Of a stretch of DNA of 16,520 nt, positions 8,929 to 15,268 are shown one piece after another. Positions within the stretch are counted from its first letter, which is position 1, and each line of letters starts with the position of its first letter. The DNA is from an uncultured Muribaculaceae bacterium. Lineage in GTDB: Bacteria > Bacteroidota > Bacteroidia > Bacteroidales > Muribaculaceae. The position numbers and the translations under genes were made by a program. A model generated the notes under the pieces. It searched no databases. It was not told the origin of the DNA and worked only from the letters and a program-made list of their open reading frames with translations. Location of the stretch: contig CAJUSN010000040.1 in NCBI GenBank assembly GCA_910589095.1, positions 1 to 16,520 on the forward strand, read 5' to 3'.

Positions 8929-9054
8929 ACTAAAAATTTAATTAGACATATATGATTGGATTGTTTATTCCATTGAATCTCTTGATTTTACCTCAATAGC
9001 ACCGACGAGAGCGTCGCCGCTCCGTCAACTTGCATTTCTCTTATGAAGAGATAT
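8840..9054 (-). repeat. Left arm of 215-bp inverted repeat (leader plus 5' end of left susC)
   Basis: The reverse complement aligns without gaps to 9465-9679, with 8 mismatches in 215 bases. All eight lie in the inner 76 bases; 8840-8978 (139 bases) is identical. The arm covers nearly the whole predicted 5' leader, the susC start codon and the first ~30 codons (through the signal peptide). The identity stops abruptly at both ends. The innermost part carries the palindrome TCTCTTATGAAGAGA (9037-9051). Confidence 0.95.
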
Positions 9055-9464
9055 TAATCGTGCAAAATTAAATAATTATTATTAACAATCCAACACTTGA
9101 TAGCATTTATTTTCGGCTTTTAACACTTTCACGATGCAACTTTATGGGTTTTTGCCTTTCGCAATGCTGTTTTTTGCTTGAAAAAATAAGCAATTTGCCA
9201 CTTTATGTGTAAAACAGCCCGTTTTTCAACTTTGGAAATCTTTTCGGGGAGATGAAATTTGGTTAAAATTTAAAACTAAACAGGGGTATTTACTTGCAAA
9301 TTGAAACTACCTCTCAAGCAATTTTCGTGGTAAAAACAGGGAAAAACATGTTTTACAACCCGGCTCTGTGGGAAGCAAAATGCGCATTTGACAAACAAAT
9401 GTTTTCCAAACCTGCCATGCGAGCATGGTTAACCCACACATTTCATGGCGTTTACCAAATGCGC
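9055..9464. other. Unique 410-bp segment between the repeat arms: candidate invertible promoter segment
   Basis: AT-rich non-coding DNA lying exactly between the arms of the inverted repeat. It holds one good Bacteroidota promoter (9063-9094) firing left. Other features are a short stem (TTGCTT / AAGCAA, 9174-9193), a CCATG-CGAG-CATGG stem (9415-9428) and two copies of a palindromic AAATGCGCAT box (9378 and 9457). Inversion between the arms would turn the promoter towards the right operon. The two small ORFs here, one per strand, overlap each other and have no recognisable features, so I treat them as chance. Confidence 0.65.
9063..9094 (-). promoter_or_regulatory. Promoter driving the left SusCD/protease operon
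   Basis: On the minus strand TAATTTTG (9070-9063) matches TAnnTTTG exactly. The -33 element is GTTG (9094-9091, 20-base spacing) or TTGG (9093-9090, 19-base spacing), within the usual 19-21 window. The spacer is strongly AT-rich. The start of transcription would fall near 9055-9059, practically at the inner end of the repeat arm, giving a leader of about 130 bases. TAATTTTGCA is shared with the prs promoter. At the mirror position on the right (9449-9456) the sequence is CGTTTACC, with no promoter. Confidence 0.7.
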
Positions 9465-9466
9465 AT
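9378..9466. repeat. Two palindromic AAATGCGCAT boxes
   Basis: AAATGCGCATTT (9378-9389) is a perfect 12-base palindrome. AAATGCGCAT recurs at 9457-9466 in direct orientation, touching the inner end of the right repeat arm. They could be binding sites for a regulator or recombination accessory protein; no counterpart is seen next to the left arm. Confidence 0.4.
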
Positions 9467-9679
9467 ATCTCTTCATAAGAGAAATGCATGTTGACGGAGC
9501 GGCGACGCTCTCGCCGGCGCAACTAAGGTAAAACCAAGAAATTCAATGGAATAAACAATCCAATCATATATGTCTAATTAAATTTTTAGTATGAAAAAGC
9601 TGTTTCTATTACTTGCAGCCATCGTTACCTTCGCGTTGAGCGCTTCGGCGCAAAACCGCACTTACACGGGTACGGTGCT
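9465..9679 (+). repeat. Right arm of 215-bp inverted repeat (leader plus 5' end of right susC)
   Basis: Mirror image of 8840-9054. The 139 bases 9541-9679 are identical to the left arm and the inner 76 bases carry eight substitutions and no gaps. It begins with ATATCTCTTCATAAGAG, containing the palindrome TCTCTT-CAT-AAGAGA (9468-9482), and ends inside codon 30 of the right susC. No TTTG occurs upstream of the ATG in this arm, so it contains no Bacteroidota consensus promoter of its own. Confidence 0.95.
9497..9516 (+). promoter_or_regulatory. Alternative hairpins in the duplicated 5' leader
   Basis: In the leader RNA, GAGCG-GCGA-CGCTC (9497-9510) forms a 5-bp stem with a GNRA-type tetraloop. 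The overlapping CGGCGA / TCGCCG (9500-9505 with 9511-9516) forms a competing 6-bp stem. The left arm keeps both (mirror 9003-9022); its one difference, TCGTCG for TCGCCG, is a G-U pair, so pairing is preserved. The two folds are mutually exclusive, so a switch or protein-binding site is possible but unproven. Confidence 0.4.
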
Positions 9680-12638
9680 CAGTTCGTCAGACGACGAACC
9701 GCTAATCGGCGCGACAGTAACACCAGTTGGCGGAGGCCAAGGCGTGATTACAGACGTCGACGGAGCCTTCAAGCTTACAGTTCCCGCTTCTGTGAAAGAA
9801 GTTAAGGTTACTTATGTGGGCTACACTCCCAAAACAGTTGCTTTGAGCAATGATTTGAAAATTTACCTTGATCCCACATCAACACTCCTCGATGCTGTGG
9901 TGGTTACCGGTTACGGTTCGGGCAAAAAGCTCGGCTCCGTGGTTGGTTCAGTAGCCGTGGTGGGAGAGAAGGCATTTGAAAACACCCCCTCCACCACCTT
10001 CGTTGACGCCCTCCAGGGTCAGGTGGCAGGTTTGTCGATCTTCTCCAACTCCGGTGATCCCTCGTCGACCGACAACGAGGTGATGATCCGCGGTTTGAAC
10101 TCGCTCAACGCGAGCACCACTCCTCTTTACATCCTTGACGGAGCTCCGGTGTCACAGGCCATGTTCACAACGCTCAACCCCTCCGATATTGAAAATATCA
10201 CAGTGCTTAAGGATGCCGCATCTGTGGCCATCTACGGTAGCCGTGCCGCAAACGGTGTCATCGTGATCACCACCAAGAAAGGTCGTTTCGGCGAGAATGC
10301 CCGCGTGAGCATCCGCGCCAACATTGGCTGGGGAACACGTCTGCCCGACAAAGTGCAGATGATGTCATCACAGCAGCTTCTCGACTTCGGTGACCTCGTT
10401 GGTCAGCCTTTCCCCCAGGAAATCAAGGATCTCGTAAGCACCTACGGCATCAACACCGATTGGAGCAAAGAGATGTTCAACACTGCCCTCACCTATTCAT
10501 TGGAAGGTGTGGTTCAAGGTGGTTCTGAAAAATGCAGCTACTACCTGTCGCTCAACCACTATGACCAGGATGGTATCATTGCCCAGTCAGGCATGCACCG
10601 CGAGACCCTTCGCTTCTCTCTTGAATCGAAAGTCAACGACTGGTTCCGTGTGGGATTCCAAGGCAATCTCGGTTACACCAAATATGAAACCAACGGAAAC
10701 TCCGACAACATCTACGACAATAACATCCCCGACGGTCCCAGCATCTTCACCCCCTCTCTTTATCGCTATTTCGCCCGTCCCTGGGATTCACCCTACTATT
10801 ATTCTATCAATGACAACGGCGACATCATGTATGGCAACAAAGCACAGTATCTCCACTACACCGGTGCCGTCACTCCCCAATACATCATTGACAATCAAGA
10901 CTACAACCGCAGCCGTGTAACCGTTAACGCCGGCATCTACGAACAGATCACCCCCATAAAGGGTCTCACTCTGCGCGCTCAACAGTCAGTTGACGCTTAC
11001 GATTCGCGTCTGCACAACCGTGCCCTCCCCTGCTTGGTACAGGTTTCACCTATGGGCGACCAGTTCCCCACCACCGCTCAGGATCCCGGAACTTACACCT
11101 CAGGACTGTCGCAGCAGGGTTTCACCCGTTACTATCAGTTCACTTACACCAATACGGCTGAATACCGATTCACCGTTGCACAAAAGAATCATTTCGGAGT
11201 CCTTATAGGCCAGGAATCGATCATAAGCAAGAGCAATGCTTTCGGAGCAGCTTCACGCGGTCAGTCCGATCCTCGCCTGCCTCTTATGAGCCAGGGAACG
11301 ACCGTAACCACCAGCGACCTCACCGAGAGCATGTCGCAGGTTGTGATGAACTCTTACTTCGCCAATCTCAACTATGAATTCGATAACCGCTACTTCTTCG
11401 ACGCATCAATCCGTCGCGACGGCAGCTCACGTTTCGCTCCCGGTCACCGCTGGGGTACGTTCTATGCCGTAGGCGGACGTTGGAACATGAAGGGCGAAAA
11501 CTTCCTCAAGGATGTGGACTGGCTTACTGAACTTAGCATCCGTGCCAACTACGGTGCAATCGGTAACTCCGGCATCCCCAACTATCTCTATCTTGGTACC
11601 ATCGGAACCACCAACAACTATGGTCCGAACGATGCAACTTACACTCCCACCGGTAGCGGCGTGGCTTCTCCCGGCAATCAGGATCTCACATGGGAAACAA
11701 CTCATTCCTACGACATAGGTCTTAATTTCCGTCTTTTTGACAAAGTGACCACCGACGTTGACTTCTACAAAAAACGCACCACCGACATGCTCATGTATAT
11801 TCCATGGAGCTACACGACCGGATTCTCAGGCGACTGGGGTAACGTTGGAACGATGACAAACACTGGTGTTGAAGTGGATGTGAAAGCTGACATCTACCAG
11901 AACAAAGACTGGTATGTTGGAGCACGTGTCAACTTCAGCTACAACAAGAACGAGATCACAGAACTGTTCGACGGCCTCTCCGGTTACACCATGCCCAACA
12001 GCGGTACACGCTACGAAGTGGGTAAAAACGCATCGGAATATTTCAATGTACGCTATGCAGGTGTGGACCCTCGCGACGGTAAGCAGATGTGGTAGACCAA
12101 GGATGGCAACCTCACCAAGGTATATAATGAAGAACGTGACGCAGTGTTCACCGGTATGTCCTATATTGCTCCCTGGAACGGTGGTTTCGGTTTCGACATT
12201 CGCTGGAAAGGTCTTGCCCTCCACACCGACTTCAACTGGAGCGCCAAGAAATATCTCATGAACAATGACCTTCGCTACGTTGAATCAATCGACCTCTTCC
12301 TCCAGGGCGTCAATCAGAATGTTGACATGCTCAACATCTGGACCAAGCCCGGCGACATCACCAACATACCTGCCGCAAGCGAAACTCCGGAGTTTGACTC
12401 CCGCTGGATCGAGGATGCCTCATTCATGCGTTTGAAAAACCTCACCCTCTCGTATGCACTGCCCGAGAACCTTCTTCAGAAAATGTATCTCAAGGGGCTT
12501 ACATTCCACTTCACCGGTCGCAACCTCTGGACCGTCACCGACTATAAGGGTGCCGACCCCGAACCTGCCGTTAACCGTGTGCTCTTCTTCTACCCCAACA
12601 CTCGCCAGTATGAGTTTGGCTTTGACGTAACTTTCTAA
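9591..12638 (+). pseudogene. SusC/RagA-family TonB-dependent transporter with in-frame amber stop, right operon
   Basis: A paralogue of the left SusC with the same domain order: signal peptide 1-20 (identical to the left copy), carboxypeptidase-D-regulatory-like domain to about 98, DAVVVTGYG TonB-box region at 101-109, plug with LYILDGAP, then barrel. The frame is interrupted by TAG at 12093-12095 (codon 835, after DGKQMW). It then continues in the same frame with no other stop to TAA at 12636-12638, ending YEFGFDVTF, the normal C-terminus. The left protein reads MWLDKND at this place, so a single change such as TTG to TAG is the simplest explanation. A product ending at 834 would lack the last ~180 residues of the barrel and the terminal Phe, and should not assemble. 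Readthrough, a mixed population or a sequencing error are alternatives. Susd follows 18 bases after the TAA. Confidence 0.9.
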
Positions 12639-12656
12639 AATCTCCTTTGAACTAAA

Positions 12657-14192
12657 ATGAAAATGAAAAAAATATATTTAGGGCTTATGCTTCTGGGCTC
12701 GCTGTTTACATCATGTGACATGGATGTGAAGCCCGAAGGCAGCATTATGCTCGATGAAGGCATACAAACAATCAATGATGCCCTTGCCGAACGCAACGGC
12801 CTCTACTCCTTCATGCGTTCACGTTGCGGCGGAAGCTATGTGGTCACTTCCGACTTGCAGACCGACCTCTTCCTCGGAACAATGCAGAACGGAAATGCCT
12901 ATCAGTCATTCGTGACCGGCAACATACTCTCCAACGATCGCGACATTGAAGGCGTGTGGTCAGGCTTGCTCTCCGGTATCATGCAGGTGAACTACTTCCT
13001 TGAAGAATCAGAACGCTTCCTGAACACCCCGGAACTTGACGATAAAACGATTGCTACCGTGAACCACTACCGCGCCGAAGCTTATTTCTTCAGAGCTTAC
13101 TTCAATTACCAGCTCATGAACTATTTCTGCGAGGCTTACGACGCCTCTAAAGCTTCAGCTCCGGCATCAGGTATCCCCTTGTGTACCCGATATCAGCCTT
13201 CTTCTGACCGCGGTAGCTATCCCGGCCGAAGCACGCTGGCTGAAACCTACACAGCGATTGAAAATGACCTTGCAGCAGCCTTGACCGGTATCGAGGAATT
13301 CGAAACTACCGACAAGTCATATCTTGTGCCCACAGGCAACGGTTTCCTCAATTCCTATGCCGTCAAAGCACTCCAGGCCCGCGTGGCCCTTCTCAAGAAG
13401 GATTGGAATACCGCCAAGACATTGTCGCAGGAAATCATAAATTTCGGCAAATTCCCCCTCACTAACATCAATGACTTTGCAAGCATGTGGACCAATGATG
13501 AGGGCGACGAGATTATCTTCCAACCCTATGGCGACGCGTCGCAGCGCGATGCAGTTCCCGCCACCGGTTCTCTGTTCTGCTCACTCCAGCCCGTTAATGT
13601 GAAATTCACTCCTTCTGCAGCCGTGCTGGATGTGTACAGCGATGATGACATCCGCGGGTACGTTTACTTCGAAGCTCTGCGCATCACCTACAATGGAGCC
13701 ACATTCTATTCGCCCAACTTCAACAAGTATCCGGGCAATCCTGTCTTTGACTCCGGAAGCATCTCTGCCCAGAAGAATCTTCCCAAGCCCTTCCGTACCG
13801 CCGAGCAGTACCTTATCCTTGCCGAGGCTTCACTTGAACTTGGCGACACCGAAACAGCCAATAACGCGCTCAACACCCTCCGCGATGCCCGTATTGCCGA
13901 TTACACTCCGCAGAATTACACCGGCAATGTGCTCCGCGACCAGATCCGTCTGGAACGTGTGAAAGAACTCATCGGTGAAGGATTCCGTCTGAGCGACCTC
14001 CGTCGCTGGAACCTCGGTTTCACACGCGATGGCAATTACGGATCCGGCTTCCCCGGCATGGACGGCTTCATCATTGCATTGGGCACTCAGGTGGTTTATA
14101 CACCGGGCGACTACCGCTATACATGGCCTATTCCTTCGGCCGAAATGGAGACTAATCCCCAGCTGGCTGGACAGCAGAATCCGGGCTACTAA
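12657..14192 (+). CDS. SusD/RagB-family substrate-binding lipoprotein, right operon
   Basis: A 511-residue surface lipoprotein, paralogue of the left SusD (4316-5857). Signal peptide ends FTSC with Cys20 followed by Asp-Met-Asp. The family motif ERVKELIGEGFRLSDLRRWN is at 433-452, and the C-terminus carries WPIPSAEM, NPQLAG and QQNPGY. The reading frame is complete and of normal length, so the operon beyond the damaged susC is preserved. The N-terminal half and residues about 455-480 differ most from the left copy, while the SSDRGSYPGRST segment (182-193) and the C-terminus are close, as expected if the shared fold is kept but the ligand differs. It should partner the SusC of this operon, if that is ever made in full length. 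Confidence 0.95.
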   Translation: MKMKKIYLGLMLLGSLFTSCDMDVKPEGSIMLDEGIQTINDALAERNGLYSFMRSRCGGSYVVTSDLQTDLFLGTMQNGNAYQSFVTGNILSNDRDIEGVWSGLLSGIMQVNYFLEESERFLNTPELDDKTIATVNHYRAEAYFFRAYFNYQLMNYFCEAYDASKASAPASGIPLCTRYQPSSDRGSYPGRSTLAETYTAIENDLAAALTGIEEFETTDKSYLVPTGNGFLNSYAVKALQARVALLKKDWNTAKTLSQEIINFGKFPLTNINDFASMWTNDEGDEIIFQPYGDASQRDAVPATGSLFCSLQPVNVKFTPSAAVLDVYSDDDIRGYVYFEALRITYNGATFYSPNFNKYPGNPVFDSGSISAQKNLPKPFRTAEQYLILAEASLELGDTETANNALNTLRDARIADYTPQNYTGNVLRDQIRLERVKELIGEGFRLSDLRRWNLGFTRDGNYGSGFPGMDGFIIALGTQVVYTPGDYRYTWPIPSAEMETNPQLAGQQNPGY

Positions 14193-14222
14193 TTTCAACA
14201 AATAGCAAACAAACGTTAAGAT

Positions 14223-15158
14223 ATGAAACTAAATAAAATATTTGCTATATCGCTGGCTGCACTGGCCATGACGGCTTGCTCCGACGATTCCACCGAATAC
14301 AACACAGCCACCGACGTTACCGTCAGCATGGAACGAACCACCATGGAGGTTCGTGAAAACAGCTCGGTGTTCAACGTGCCTATCAGCGTGGAAGGAACCT
14401 CAAACGGCACTATCATCGTGACCGTAGAGACCACTCCCACCGGCTCTGAACCCGCAAAGGCCGATGAGAACTATCTGGTTACCTCCAACCGCATCATCAT
14501 ACCGGCCGACGCTACTTCAGCAGCAGTGGAAATCCTTCCGGTGGACAACACTGAAGAAAACGATACCCGCACATTCAACGTAACTATCGTGAGTGTGGAA
14601 GGGGCAAAAATTGGATCCAATGCCACAACAACTGTAGGTCTCCGCGACAATGACTCTGATCCTTACGAAAAACTCACCGGCAACTGGGTTTTCACTGCCA
14701 CCGATTACTTTGACAATGTAACCGTTCAATACCCCGTGGTAATTGAAACTCCCGATCCCGATGATCCTGAGCAGGAAGCGTATTTCGGTCATGAACTCTA
14801 CGCATGGGGCCTTGAAGGCTACGATTTCGTTTGCCTACCGTTCCGCAATTTCAGTTACAACGAACTGACCGGCGAAGGTACCATGGACATTGCTTTCGGA
14901 GACGCCGCAGCTGACGGACGCCTCAACTTTGGTGGAGGTATCGGAGCTGCCGACATCATTGCCGTCTATTTCAACGGTGCCGGTAGTTTATCAACTGATG
15001 GCAGCGTTACCGTGACTTTCACCAAGCCCTTCGACACCATCACATTCCCGACTGGCAACTACGGCTTTGGTCTCGGTATAGTTCCCGTAAGCACCGGTGC
15101 ATTTACCGGACAGCTCTTTGGCCTTTACCAGAACATGAAACTGGAACGTGCAAAATAA
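14223..15158 (+). CDS. Surface lipoprotein with Calx-beta-like domain, right operon
   Basis: A 311-residue paralogue of the lipoprotein at 3337-4284. The signal peptide ends MTAC with Cys19 followed by Ser-Asp-Asp, consistent with display on the cell surface. Residues about 31-147 form a Calx-beta-like sandwich ending GLRDNDSDPYEK. Residues about 151-311 repeat the unassigned second domain of the left copy (GNWVFTATDYFD at its start, NELTGEGTMDIAFG in the middle, QNMKLERA at the end). It lies 30 bases after susD and about 110 before the protease gene. The likely role is an accessory surface substrate binder for the SusCD pair; that rests on gene position, not on a recognised ligand-binding motif. 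Confidence 0.85.
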   Translation: MKLNKIFAISLAALAMTACSDDSTEYNTATDVTVSMERTTMEVRENSSVFNVPISVEGTSNGTIIVTVETTPTGSEPAKADENYLVTSNRIIIPADATSAAVEILPVDNTEENDTRTFNVTIVSVEGAKIGSNATTTVGLRDNDSDPYEKLTGNWVFTATDYFDNVTVQYPVVIETPDPDDPEQEAYFGHELYAWGLEGYDFVCLPFRNFSYNELTGEGTMDIAFGDAAADGRLNFGGGIGAADIIAVYFNGAGSLSTDGSVTVTFTKPFDTITFPTGNYGFGLGIVPVSTGAFTGQLFGLYQNMKLERAK

Positions 15159-15200
15159 TTCCGGCACATATACCGGAGTGTTGATAAAACACTTGTAATC

Positions 15201-15235
15201 ACGGTGGCGCACATCATTTCAATGTGCGCCACTGT
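15201..15235 (+). promoter_or_regulatory. Long RNA hairpin between lipoprotein and protease genes (right operon)
   Basis: ACGGTGGCGCACAT (15201-15214) pairs with ATGTGCGCCACTGT (15222-15235): 14 pairs including one G-T, with a 7-base loop. Two smaller stems precede it (TCCGG/CCGGA at 15160-15177 and AGTGTT/AACACT at 15177-15193). It occupies the same place as the hairpin at 3271-3307 in the left operon, and its 3' flank (AATGTGC-CC-GTCAACTT-CTA) is homologous, although different segments pair. There is no U-tract, so it is probably not a full terminator. Confidence 0.6.
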
Positions 15236-15268
15236 CAACTTACACTAATTAAAAATCAATCAAATCAG

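Noticed and set aside
9023..9030. CGTCAACT in the leader and in the hairpin at 3300-3307, suggesting long-range pairing between leader and intergenic hairpin.
   Set aside because: Only eight bases are shared and the match shrinks to six in the right operon; it is probably chance.
9202..9234. Possible plus-strand promoter TTTA-21-CAACTTTG that could drive the right operon without inversion.
   Set aside because: The first base of the -7 element and the last of the -33 element depart from consensus, and it lies about 350 bases from the susC start. It is much weaker than the minus-strand promoter, but it is the main alternative to test against the OFF prediction.
9294..9522. Two small overlapping ORFs (plus 9294-9494 and minus 9307-9522) between the susC genes.
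   Set aside because: They lie on opposite strands over the same DNA, run into the repeat arm, show no domain, signal or convincing start context, and the plus one would cross the recombination boundary.
12093..12638. Recoding of TAG as a sense codon across the organism.
   Set aside because: Only one gene is affected, and Bacteroidales use the standard code; a point mutation is simpler.
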